From Halobacteriales archaeon QS_6_71_20 (lineage in GTDB: Archaea; Halobacteriota; Halobacteria; Halobacteriales; Haloferacaceae): DNA of 64,000 nucleotides. The notes beneath the pieces were generated by a model, which was not told the DNA's origin, searched no databases, and saw only the letters and a list, made by a program, of their open reading frames with translations. The position numbers were made by a program, and so were the translations under genes. Shown here in pieces: positions 7,832 through 15,944 of the stretch. The first letter of the stretch is position 1, and each line of letters begins with the position of its first letter. Location: the NCBI GenBank assembly GCA_003020945.1, contig PXRU01000032.1:1-64000 (forward strand), in the 5' to 3' direction.

Positions 7832-7921
7832 AACCACGTACCGGCCGCTCGCGGCCTGAGACCGTCGTGAGCGTCGGAATCCGGGATCGGTCGTTCGAGT
7901 ATCTCTGTCGACGTCGCGCGC

Positions 7922-8695
7922 TCAGCGGCGGAGGTAGCCGCCGTCGACGTGGACGACCTCGCCGGTCACCCACCCGGCGGCGTCGGACGCCAGCAGCGCG
8001 ACCACGTCGGCGACCTCGCCCGGCTCGCCGACGCGTTCCAGCGCGTACGACTCCGCGATGGCCGCCTCGTGTTCGTCGAGCCAGTCGGCCGTGACGGGGG
8101 TCCGAACGGTTCCGGGGGAGACGCAGTTGACTCGGATGCCCTCGGGGCCGACCTCCTTGGCGAGCGTCTTCGTGAAGGAGACGTTCGCCGCCTTCGCGGC
8201 GCCGTACACCGAAAGCCCCGGGTCGTTCCCGCGGTAGGAGCCGCTGGCGAAGTTGACGATCGACCCGCTCTCCCGCGCCAGCATGGTCGGGAGCACCGCG
8301 TGGCTGCAGTTGAGCGTCCCGTACAGCGCGACGCCGATCACCGTCTCCCACCCGTCCGGCTCGGAGTCGGCGAACCGCTCGTTCCGCGGGACGCCGGCGT
8401 TGTTCACCAGCACGTCTATCGGACCGAGTTCGTCGGCGACCGCCTCGATCATCGCCTCCGCCTCCGGATACGAGGAGACGTCGGTGTCCACCGCGACCGC
8501 GTCGACGCCGAAGTCGGCCTCCAGCGAGCGGGCGGTCTCGCGTGCCCCCTCGGCGTCCACGTCCGCGACGGCGACGTCGGCGCCCAGCGACGCGACCGTC
8601 TCGCCGATCGCCGTGCCGATCCCCCCCGCGCCGCCCGTGACGCAGACGACCTCGTCGTCGAACCCGATCCGGTCCAGGAGGCTTCCTCGGTCCAT
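7922..8695 (-). CDS. SDR family NAD(P)-dependent oxidoreductase
   Basis: Classical short-chain dehydrogenase of 257 aa. The cofactor motif is TGGAGGIG near residue 18, an acidic residue after the second strand (VAVADVD) suggests NAD preference, and NNAG is near residue 95. The catalytic Ser is in NFASGSYR and the Y-x3-K is YGAAKAA near residues 160-164. The C-terminus has VNCVSPGTVRTP and TGEVVHVDGGYLRR. It probably oxidises a hydroxyacyl-CoA or alcohol intermediate. A TATA box at 8723-8729 supports the start. It is transcribed in the direction of the paa operon, 123 bp upstream of paaA, with its own promoter and a separate paa promoter. Confidence 0.92.
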   Translation of the reverse strand: MDRGSLLDRIGFDDEVVCVTGGAGGIGTAIGETVASLGADVAVADVDAEGARETARSLEADFGVDAVAVDTDVSSYPEAEAMIEAVADELGPIDVLVNNAGVPRNERFADSEPDGWETVIGVALYGTLNCSHAVLPTMLARESGSIVNFASGSYRGNDPGLSVYGAAKAANVSFTKTLAKEVGPEGIRVNCVSPGTVRTPVTADWLDEHEAAIAESYALERVGEPGEVADVVALLASDAAGWVTGEVVHVDGGYLRR

Positions 8696-8722
8696 GCCGG
8701 GTGTCACCTCTCGCAACGCGCA

Positions 8723-8729
8723 GTTATAT
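8723..8729 (-). promoter_or_regulatory. TATA box of the SDR gene
   Basis: Minus-strand sequence gatataa, about 28 bp upstream of the ATG at 8695. Confidence 0.55.
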
Positions 8730-9266
8730 CCAGCGCTCGACCGGGTCTCCGGCCGACCGTCGACTCCGGACGACCGTCCGCGCCCACTCACGATTGTCCG
8801 AACAGGACTCGTGACTGTTCGAACGAGGCAGTCTCCGACGGATCGCCACCCATTACCGACCAGCGACAGTGGCGGACATCGTCGAGGACCGGGGACTCGT
8901 GTTCGATATATTCGGACATCAGATCGTCGCTGCGGTGGTACGCCCTCTGTCGGGCCTTCCACGACGGACTGCCGCGGATATATCTCTCCCTACGTCGCGG
9001 TTCGGCCGACGATCCGGCCTCGATCGGAGGCAATCATTACACTACTAGTTTTGTAACACTGAAGCGACGAGCCTGTCAGACATATTCGTATTTCGTTCGA
9101 GACGGAGTCGGGACACCATCCCCGGACCGTCGGGAGGTGTCGGCGGGGCGGTCCATCAGTCGCGCGGATGGTGTCCGCGACGGACCGAGCGCCGATGGGG
9201 TCGCGTCCGGGACGGCGGACGGAGTGTGACGCCGGACCTGTCGGTAGATCAGAATATCTCGATCGG

Positions 9267-9274
9267 TTTTATCC
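9267..9274 (+). promoter_or_regulatory. TATA box of the first IclR regulator gene
   Basis: The sequence ttttatcc lies about 27 bp upstream of the ATG at 9297 and decides that start over in-frame ATGs 43 and 34 codons upstream. Confidence 0.55.
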
Positions 9275-9296
9275 GTCCCGGGTCGTTCGGTCCGGT

Positions 9297-10058
9297 ATGG
9301 CCGGCGACACGAGCGCGCTGAAGACGGTGCTGCGGGCGTTCGCCGTGATCGACGTGTTGGAGCGGAAGCGCTCGGCCGGGCCGTCCGCGGTCGCCGCGGA
9401 ACTGGACGTCAGCAGGGCCACCGCCCACGACTACCTGACGACGCTGGAGGAGACCGGCTACGTCGTCAACGACGGCGGCTCCTACCGGGTCGGCTACCGG
9501 TTCCTCGGCCTGGGAAGCCGGGTGAAGCATCGGAGCGTCCTGTTCAACGCGGCGCGCGCGCCGCTGCGGAAGCTCTCCGAGGAGACGGGGGACCTCTGCC
9601 AGGTCGGGATCGAGGAGGACGGCGAGTGGGTCCTGCTCCACAACGACGGCGACACCTCGACCGTGGACATGGGGACGTACCCGGGGCTGCGGTTCCCGAT
9701 TCACACGCAGGCGGCCGGGAAGGCCATGCTCGCGTACCTCCCGGACGGGCGGGTCGAGGAGGTCGTCGCCGCCCGCGGGCTGGAGCCGGTGACCGAGCAC
9801 ACGATCACCGACCCCGACGAGCTGCGGGCGGAGCTGGACCGGATCCGGGAGGACGGCTACGCCGTCGACAGCGACCAGCAGGAGGTGGGCGTGAGCATCT
9901 TCGCGGCGCCGATCCTCGTGCAGGGGGAGATCGTCGGCACGGTGTCGGTCGCGTGTCCGACCGGCCGCCTCCAGAGCGACGACTACCGACGGTCGCGGGT
10001 CCGATCGGTAGTCGAGACCGCCGACGAGGTGTCGCTGAACTACCGGTACAGTCAGTAG
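9297..10058 (+). CDS. IclR family transcriptional regulator
   Basis: A 253-aa regulator. Residues 1-65 form the winged helix-turn-helix (LKTVLRAFAVIDVLERKRSAG, SAVAAELDVSRATAHDYLTTLEETGYV). Residues about 75-250 form the IclR effector-binding domain, with LRKLSEETGDLCQVGI, FPIHTQAAGKAMLAYLP, the HTITDPDELRAELDRIREDGYAVD segment, and VSIFAAPILVQGEIVGTVSVA. IclR proteins usually sense small aromatic or organic acids. It precedes the flavin hydroxylase gene by 78 bp on the same strand and is divergent from the SDR-paa block, so it may control one or both. Its effector cannot be read from sequence. Confidence 0.93.
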   Translation: MAGDTSALKTVLRAFAVIDVLERKRSAGPSAVAAELDVSRATAHDYLTTLEETGYVVNDGGSYRVGYRFLGLGSRVKHRSVLFNAARAPLRKLSEETGDLCQVGIEEDGEWVLLHNDGDTSTVDMGTYPGLRFPIHTQAAGKAMLAYLPDGRVEEVVAARGLEPVTEHTITDPDELRAELDRIREDGYAVDSDQQEVGVSIFAAPILVQGEIVGTVSVACPTGRLQSDDYRRSRVRSVVETADEVSLNYRYSQ

Positions 10059-10136
10059 TGACGCCGCGGTCGCGCTCGACGCCTCCGGGACCACAATAGC
10101 TATGTTCTCCGTCCGGTTCGTATCGAGTAGCCAACC

Positions 10137-11360
10137 ATGAGTAGTGCTACCGAGGAGTCAGTGCTGATCGCCGGCGCGGGGCCGACGGGCATGTCGACGG
10201 CGCTCGCGCTCGAAGCCCGCGGCGTCCCCGCGACGATCCTGGAGGCGGAGCCGGAGGACCGCGACCGGTCGGGGAGCCGCGCGATCTACGTCCACGGCAC
10301 CACGCTGCGGACGCTCGAGAGGGTCCACCCGGGGCTGGCCCACGACCTCGTCGAGGAGGGGCTGGTGTGGCCGACCAGGCGGACGATGTGGCGCGGCAAG
10401 AAGGTGTTCGAGCGCACGTACGACAACCCGGGCGGCCACGGCGAGATCCCCCACTTCTCCAGCATCCCGCAGGAGACCACCGAGGAGTACATGCTCGACG
10501 CGCTCGCGGAGGCCGGCGTCGAGGTCCACTGGGACTGTGCGGTCGAGGGCGTCGAGTCGAGCGAGGACGGCGTGCGCGTCGAGACGAGCGACGGTCGCGA
10601 GTGGGACGCCGAGTACCTCGTCGGCGCCGACGGCGGCGGCTCGACCGTCCGCGAGGAGATCGGCGCGAGCTTCGAGGGCGACCAGTCGGAGAACTCCTTC
10701 ATCATCGCCGACATCGACGAGGTGGAGGACGACCCCTGGCCCCTGGAGCGGCTGTTCCACTACGACGACCCCAGCGTCGGCGGGCGGAACGTTCTCCTCG
10801 TGCCGTTCACGGGCGGGTGGCGCCTCGACATCCAGTGTCACGAGGACGACGACCCCGAGGAGCTCATCGAGGACGAGCGGATGCGGGAGTTCGTCCGCAC
10901 CGTGATGGGCGAGCGGTACGAGGAGAACGTCACCTGGGTGTCAAGCTACAAGTTCCTCCAGGTGATGGCCGACACCTTCGTCGACGACCACCGGCGCGTC
11001 CTCCTCGCGGGGGAGGCGGCCCACCTGCTCGCGCCGTTCGGCGCCCGCGGGATGAACTCCGGCATCGCCGACGCCGACGAGGCCGCAAGCGCCGTCGCCG
11101 CGGCGATCGATGCGAACCGACCGACCGCCCGCGACGAGATCGAGCTGTACGCCGCGCGCCGGGAGAGGGCGGCCGAGTACAACCTCGAGGCCGCGGGGAC
11201 CGCCCTGGAGTACCTCCAGGGGGACAACCCGATCACGAACCGCCGGAAGGAGGCCGCCGCGGCGCTGGCCGACTGCTTCGAGCCCGCCGGGGAGTACCTC
11301 GACGACGCGCCGTACGGCCCCCACACGGCGCCGCCGATCGTGACGACCGGCAACTACTGA
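10137..11360 (+). CDS. Group A FAD-dependent aromatic hydroxylase (p-hydroxybenzoate hydroxylase fold)
   Basis: A 407-aa single-component flavin monooxygenase of the PHBH/UbiH fold. The Rossmann motif GAGPTG is at residues 13-18. The DG motif GADGGGSTVREEIGA is near residue 162. The third FAD motif RRVLLAGEAAHLLAPFGARGMNSG is near residue 285, where the usual GD is GE. It should hydroxylate an aromatic ring with NAD(P)H and O2. Gentisate dioxygenase 7.5 kb downstream, with a CoA ligase and thioesterase between, suggests it makes gentisate or gentisyl-CoA. 3-Hydroxybenzoate 6-hydroxylase, salicylate 5-type, or 4-hydroxybenzoyl-CoA 1-hydroxylase (PhgB-like) are the options. It is flanked by two IclR genes. 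Confidence 0.88.
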   Translation: MSSATEESVLIAGAGPTGMSTALALEARGVPATILEAEPEDRDRSGSRAIYVHGTTLRTLERVHPGLAHDLVEEGLVWPTRRTMWRGKKVFERTYDNPGGHGEIPHFSSIPQETTEEYMLDALAEAGVEVHWDCAVEGVESSEDGVRVETSDGREWDAEYLVGADGGGSTVREEIGASFEGDQSENSFIIADIDEVEDDPWPLERLFHYDDPSVGGRNVLLVPFTGGWRLDIQCHEDDDPEELIEDERMREFVRTVMGERYEENVTWVSSYKFLQVMADTFVDDHRRVLLAGEAAHLLAPFGARGMNSGIADADEAASAVAAAIDANRPTARDEIELYAARRERAAEYNLEAAGTALEYLQGDNPITNRRKEAAAALADCFEPAGEYLDDAPYGPHTAPPIVTTGNY

Positions 11361-11839
11361 CCCTTCCGGCCCGGCTTCCGAGGTTCGAACTCCGACACGA
11401 CCGAACGGACCCCTTTCGGGGTTCCTCATCGCGACGGTCGCCTGCTGTCTCGTTCGTTCACGGCGAACGAAACGCCGCGAGGATCGGAGCTATACACCAC
11501 CGCGTCCGGAGTAAACGCCTGCTTGAACCGCTATGTCCCGAGCAATATCGGGTTTCGTGGATCTTTCGCTCCTATCGAACGATGTCCGCGCGGATCGACG
11601 GGTCCCGCGGAGGCATGGCCATCTACCGTCGGGTGCGGCCGTCGCATCGAGTCGGAACCCGTTCCACCGCCGTCAGTTACAGCCCTATTGTCGTAATTCT
11701 ACCCGTGATCAGGGTTCCGTGTTCGTCGCTGTCGAACGGCAGACCTCGTCGGCCGACGACGTGGCGAACTGCGTCCCGAGAACGTGGTTCACGGCCGACG
11801 CCGCAAACGTTAGGGGGTCGCCCCACGCTGACTGTTCGC
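11361..11839. other. Intergenic region with inverted repeat
   Basis: About 480 bp between the hydroxylase and the second IclR gene, without an acceptable gene. An inverted repeat ttcgttc-acggc-gaacgaa at 11453-11471 could be a hairpin or operator. The stretch around 11670-11710 is AT-richer than its surroundings. A ggttcgaactcc sequence near 11382 looks like a tRNA T-arm but no tRNA can be folded around it. Confidence 0.4.
11453..11471. repeat. Short inverted repeat downstream of the flavin hydroxylase
   Basis: Seven-base arms (ttcgttc and gaacgaa) with a 5-nt spacer, about 93 bp after the hydroxylase stop. Could be a transcriptional hairpin or a regulator site; no T-tract follows. Confidence 0.35.
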
Positions 11840-12607
11840 ATGGGACCGGAACCGGGCGGGACTGGGGGGGTTAAGTCGGACGAGACGCTGTTCGCCATCG
11901 TCGAACACCTCCGGGACCTGGGCGGGGCCGGGGTGACGGAGTTGGCCGACGAGTTGGGGCTGGCCAAGAGCACCGTCCACGGCCACCTCTCGTCGCTGCG
12001 GGCGCACGGCTTCGTCGTCCGGCGGGACGGCGCCTACCACCTCGGTCTGGAGCTGTTCGGCTACGGGCAGCACGTCCGCGCCGACCGGGCGGTGTACGAC
12101 GCGGCGCTCCCGGTGTTGGACGACCTCGCCGCGGAGACGGGCGAGACGACGTGGCTGTTGGTCCACGAGCGCGGACGGGCGATGGTGCTCGACGGGCGGG
12201 CGACGGGGTCGGAGATCAACGTCAACTCGCTGATCGGGACGTGGGCGAACATGCACGCGAACTCGGGCGGCAAGGCGATCATGGCACACCTTCCGGAGGC
12301 GGACGTCGATCGGATCGTCGACCGGCACGGGCTCCCCGCGATGACGGACGCGACCATCACCGACCGCGACCGTCTGGACGCCGAACTGTCTCGGATCCGG
12401 GAGCGCGGGTTCGCGCTGAACATGGGCGAGGACCTCCGCGGGATCCACGCGGCTGCCGTCCCGCTGCTGTCCGACGACGAGGTGCAGGGTGCCCTCGCGG
12501 TCGCGGGACCCGCCCATCGGATGGACCGCGAGCGCTGTGCCGGCGAGATCGCCGACAGCCTCCGTGCCGCGGCCGACGACGTGGAGGTGAGCCTCGCCTA
12601 CAAGTGA
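11840..12607 (+). CDS. IclR family transcriptional regulator (second copy)
   Basis: A 255-aa regulator with an N-terminal winged HTH (DETLFAIVEHLRDLGGAGVTELADELGLAKSTVHGHLSSLRAHGFVV, residues about 13-60) and an IclR effector domain. The latter has LDDLAAETGETTWLLV, NMHANSGGKAIMAHLP, LDAELSRIRERGFALNMGEDLRGIHAAAVPL and DEVQGALAVAGPAHRM. The ATG at 11840 is the only good start close to the HTH. It lies 121 bp before the CoA ligase gene on the same strand and is a likely controller of it. It is clearly distinct in sequence from the IclR at 9297, so the cluster has two non-identical sensors. Confidence 0.93.
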   Translation: MGPEPGGTGGVKSDETLFAIVEHLRDLGGAGVTELADELGLAKSTVHGHLSSLRAHGFVVRRDGAYHLGLELFGYGQHVRADRAVYDAALPVLDDLAAETGETTWLLVHERGRAMVLDGRATGSEINVNSLIGTWANMHANSGGKAIMAHLPEADVDRIVDRHGLPAMTDATITDRDRLDAELSRIRERGFALNMGEDLRGIHAAAVPLLSDDEVQGALAVAGPAHRMDRERCAGEIADSLRAAADDVEVSLAYK

Positions 12608-12728
12608 CTCCCGTCCGCGCGGCCGGGACGCAGAGCCGGAGTGTGAAACCGGTACACGGCGATCCGACGGCGGTGTCACGACGGAAGGATTCATTAGAGG
12701 TGGGAGGCGTTCACACGGCACGAGAGCC

Positions 12729-14282
12729 ATGAGAGTTGTCGACTCCTTCCGGCGGAGCGTCCGGTGTCACGGCGCGGCCCCCGCGGTCCGCACCGACGAC
12801 GGTCGGGAGCGCTCCTACGCGGAGTTGGACGAGCGGAGCACCCGCCTGGCGGCCGCGGTCGAGGCCCGGGTCGACGACGGACCCCTGGCCAGTCTCGGGG
12901 TCAACGGCCCGGAGATGGTCGAGTCGATGGTCGCCGGCCACAAGCGCGGGGCGCCGACCGTCCAGCTTCCCTTCCGGGCGAAGCCCGCGGAGCTGGTCCG
13001 GATGTGCGAGGCGGCCGACGTCGAGGTGCTCCTGTTCGACGACGCGAAGGCGGGGACGGCGCACGCGATGCTGGACCGCGGGAGCTTCGAGGCCGCCGTC
13101 CACGCCGGCGACGCGGACGTCGACGTCGCGGGCGTCGCGTCCTACGAGGACGTCCTCGCCGACGCCGACCCGTCGCTCGACCCCGAACTCCCGCGCGACG
13201 GCGACGTGAGTGTCTTCTACACCAGCGGGACGACCAGCCTGCCGAAGGCGGTACCGTTCGACGGCGAGCAGCTCTGGTACGGCGGGATCCAGGGCGTGAT
13301 GGAACACGGGATCGACCGGTCGGACGTGGGGCTGCTCGCGACGCCGTGGTACCACATGGTCTCAAGCGACGCGTGGATCTACCCGCACCTGATCGCCGGC
13401 GCGACGGTGCTGATCCAGTCGGACTTCGAGCCCACGGACACCCTGGAGCTGGTGGAGGAACACGAGGCGACCGGCCTGCTCGCGGTGCCGACGCAGCTCA
13501 CCGCGCTGAACGACGTCCAGGCGGAGGCGGGCTACGACACGGAGTCGCTGTCGTACGTGCGGACGGGCGGGTCCGTCGTCGGCGAGCGCCTCGTCGAGCG
13601 GACCCACGAACACCTCTCCGAGCGCCTGTGTAACACCTACGGCATGACCGAGGCGGGACCGAACCTCTCGTTCGCCCGCCCCGAGGACCAGCTCGACCAC
13701 CCCGGCACGATCGGGACGGAGGCACACACCTACGAGCTGCGCGTCGTCGAGACGGCGCCCATCGCCGAGGACCCGGACCCGGAGGCGACCGTCGACCCCG
13801 GCGAGCAGGGGGAGATCGTCGCCCGCGGCCCCGGGATGGCCGACGGGTACATCGACAACCCCGAGGCGGAGGCGAAGTCGTTCTTCGGCGAGTGGCTCCG
13901 CACCCGCGACGTCGCCGAGGTCGACGAGGACGGCTACCTCTACATCGTCGACCGGGTCGACAACATGTTCCAAAGCGGCGGGGAGAACGTCTACCCCGTC
14001 GAGGTGGAGCACGCGCTCGAAGGGCACGACGCCGTCCGGGAGGCGTTCGTCTACGGCGAGGACGACGACCACTGGGGGAAGGTCGTCTCGGCGGTCGTCG
14101 TCGTCGACGAGGGGGTCGCCGTCGACGGCGACGACCTCGACGACTACTGCCGCGCGGAGACGGACCTGGCGAACTTCAAACGCCCCCGAAACTACACAGT
14201 CCGGCCCCCGTCGGCGTCGATCCCGCGGACCAGCACGGGCAAGATCAAACGCGACGCCGTCATCGACGAACTCGGCGGCTGA
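12729..14282 (+). CDS. AMP-forming acyl/aryl-CoA ligase
   Basis: An ANL-superfamily ligase of 517 aa. The ATP-binding P-loop is YTSGTTSLPK near residue 165, where the usual T-G-x-P-K glycine is S, followed by the aromatic-rich TPWYHMVSSDAWIYP. Next come NTYGMTEAGPN (A5 region), LRTRDVAEVDEDGYLYIVDRVDNMFQSGGENVYPVEVE (A7-A8) and the catalytic lysine in PRTSTGKIKRDAV. It makes an acyl-CoA, AMP and PPi from a carboxylic acid. Candidate substrates from context are 4-hydroxybenzoate, salicylate or phenylacetate. The sequence is more like general acyl/benzoate ligases than like PaaK. Confidence 0.9.
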   Translation: MRVVDSFRRSVRCHGAAPAVRTDDGRERSYAELDERSTRLAAAVEARVDDGPLASLGVNGPEMVESMVAGHKRGAPTVQLPFRAKPAELVRMCEAADVEVLLFDDAKAGTAHAMLDRGSFEAAVHAGDADVDVAGVASYEDVLADADPSLDPELPRDGDVSVFYTSGTTSLPKAVPFDGEQLWYGGIQGVMEHGIDRSDVGLLATPWYHMVSSDAWIYPHLIAGATVLIQSDFEPTDTLELVEEHEATGLLAVPTQLTALNDVQAEAGYDTESLSYVRTGGSVVGERLVERTHEHLSERLCNTYGMTEAGPNLSFARPEDQLDHPGTIGTEAHTYELRVVETAPIAEDPDPEATVDPGEQGEIVARGPGMADGYIDNPEAEAKSFFGEWLRTRDVAEVDEDGYLYIVDRVDNMFQSGGENVYPVEVEHALEGHDAVREAFVYGEDDDHWGKVVSAVVVVDEGVAVDGDDLDDYCRAETDLANFKRPRNYTVRPPSASIPRTSTGKIKRDAVIDELGG

Positions 14283-14341
14283 TCACGGGGACGGCCAGTG
14301 GCGACGGCAGCCGGCGCTCGGCTGTCGGTGCGGGTGACAGC

Positions 14342-15751
14342 TCACAGGAACAGCACGAACACGAGGATCTGCAGCGGGAGCAGAACCACGAGCGTCGCCA
14401 GCGAGCACACTGTCGCCATGCGAACCACCTCGCCGGTGTCGGCCATGTCGAGCCCGACCATGGCCACGAGCACCGCCGACTGGTACGGGAAGAAGTACGA
14501 GATGAGCGACACCGCCTCCACCATCGCGACGGGGAGGAGGGGGACGCCGGCGTCGCGGGCGAACGACACCACCACCGGCGTGAGCACGCTGGCGACCGCC
14601 AGCCCCTCCATTACGAACGTCAGCGCGACCGAGACGACGGAGACGGCCGCCAGTACCAGGGGGAGCCCGGCGTCGGCCGGCACCGCCGACAGCATCGCGC
14701 CGGCGGCGACGTCGGTGAAGGCGGTACGCTGGAGCCCCTCGGCGATCGCGAAGACGGCGCCCAGGAAGAACGCGATCGAGAAGTCGGCGTCGCCGACCGC
14801 CTCGGCGTCCACGACGCCGACGCCGGGGAGGAACACGAGGACGGCGACGACGAGCGCGCCGTACAGCGGGTGGAGCCCGTGGAGGAAGTCGGTGGCCCAG
14901 ATCCCGACGCCGACGAGCAGGAACGCGAGCATCCGCCGCTCGGCGCCGTCGGCCGCGCGGTCGGGGACCGCGGCGTCGGCCGCCAGCGCGTCGGCGTCGG
15001 TCGGTCGGTACAGGAGGTACGCGACCGCGACGACGACGGCCGACCGGCCGACGGTCATCACTGGGCCGAGCCAGGCGAGCCATTCCACCCAGCCGATCGA
15101 CAGCCCGGCTGCCGAGTCGACGATCCCCGTGACGATGATGTTACCCAGCGACCCCGTGAGCACGCCCGCGGCGCCGTAGAAGGTGACGAACACCGGTCCG
15201 AGGAACAGGCCCACACGGGCGCGCCGGTCGGTGAACCGCCTCCCCGCGGAGACGGTGATCGGCCCGAGGATCAGCACCCGGACGAGCGCGGAGGGGACGA
15301 GGAAGACGAACGCGGCCCCGACGGCCGAGAAGGCGACGAGCAGGTAGCGGTACGACGCTCGGGCGTCGTCGCGTGCGGCCGCGGGCAGTCGGCGGAGCGC
15401 GCGCCGCTCGACCAGGCGCGCGAGCCCGCTCCGTCGCGTCGCCTCGCCGATGAGGATGCCCGACAGGACGAGCCACGTCGCCGGCGACCGGAAGCCCACA
15501 AGCGCCAGCTCCGTCGAGAACGCGACGCCGACGAGCCCGATCCCGACGACGCCGGTGAGCCACGGCGGGACGGGCGTGCCGACCCACAGCGCGATACAGA
15601 ACGCCGTGATCGCCAGCATCCGCGCGGCATCGGCCGGCAGCGGCGCGGCCGCGAGGACCGCGACCGCCGCGGCGACGCCGACCGGGAGCGAGAGCCACGC
15701 GGGGTCGACCGACCGGACCCCGTCGACCGACGGGGCTGGGCTGTCGGGCAT
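14342..15751 (-). CDS. SLC13-type (DASS) sodium:carboxylate/sulfate symporter-like membrane protein
   Basis: A polytopic protein of 469 aa with about 11-12 hydrophobic segments. AITAFCIALWVGTPVPPWLTGVVG, GFRSPATWLVLSGILIGEA and the duplicated half with LYGALVVAVLVFLPGVGVVD and ADFSIAFFLGAVFAIAEGL follow the DASS/CitT layout. LTGSLGNIIVTGIV near residue 180 and VSLISYFFPYQSAVLV near residue 435 fill the positions of the two SNT motifs, but the canonical S-N-T is altered. It probably imports a di- or monocarboxylate with Na+. It is convergent with the CoA-ligase gene, so an aromatic or dicarboxylic acid substrate is plausible. A weak TATA-like site lies at about 15784. Confidence 0.8.
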   Translation of the reverse strand: MPDSPAPSVDGVRSVDPAWLSLPVGVAAAVAVLAAAPLPADAARMLAITAFCIALWVGTPVPPWLTGVVGIGLVGVAFSTELALVGFRSPATWLVLSGILIGEATRRSGLARLVERRALRRLPAAARDDARASYRYLLVAFSAVGAAFVFLVPSALVRVLILGPITVSAGRRFTDRRARVGLFLGPVFVTFYGAAGVLTGSLGNIIVTGIVDSAAGLSIGWVEWLAWLGPVMTVGRSAVVVAVAYLLYRPTDADALAADAAVPDRAADGAERRMLAFLLVGVGIWATDFLHGLHPLYGALVVAVLVFLPGVGVVDAEAVGDADFSIAFFLGAVFAIAEGLQRTAFTDVAAGAMLSAVPADAGLPLVLAAVSVVSVALTFVMEGLAVASVLTPVVVSFARDAGVPLLPVAMVEAVSLISYFFPYQSAVLVAMVGLDMADTGEVVRMATVCSLATLVVLLPLQILVFVLFL

Positions 15752-15944
15752 CGTCGTGTGGGTCCGCGCGCCCCCCGGCCACAATAACCCTTCCCCGGGG
15801 GTAGGTCCCGGCGTCGAGGGAGTCGAGGCGACTGCACGGGCAGTCGAAGGGAGAGCGAGGTTCCCGCCCGGGTAGTCGACGAGAGCGGGGCCGAGGTTCG
15901 AGATCGGGGAAAACGATATCCGGGGCCCGCGGAAACCACCGATC

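Larger units (their letters stand above)
8696..9296. other. Divergent intergenic region between SDR and IclR genes
   Basis: About 600 bp without a convincing gene. It contains the divergent promoters of the SDR and IclR genes. An imperfect direct repeat lies at roughly 8793-8826, where ttgtccgaacagg and ctgttcgaacgag are spaced about 20 bp apart, and could be an IclR operator. An AT-richer stretch lies near 9035-9060. A small minus-strand reading frame (about 43-81 codons within 8788-9033) has no recognisable motif and was not accepted. Confidence 0.4.

Noticed and set aside
8788-9033. An 81-codon minus-strand frame between SDR and IclR
   Set aside because: No motif, basic N-terminus, and it covers the divergent promoter region. 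Kept only as a remark.
11375-11400. A ggttcgaactcc sequence resembling a tRNA T-arm
   Set aside because: Stem pairing is incomplete and no acceptor stem or anticodon arm can be placed around it; the 5' side is the end of the hydroxylase gene.
13892-15787. A 631-codon open frame on the plus strand
   Set aside because: Overlaps the end of the CoA ligase out of frame and the SLC13-like gene in antisense; composition is Asp/His/Arg repeats without domain.
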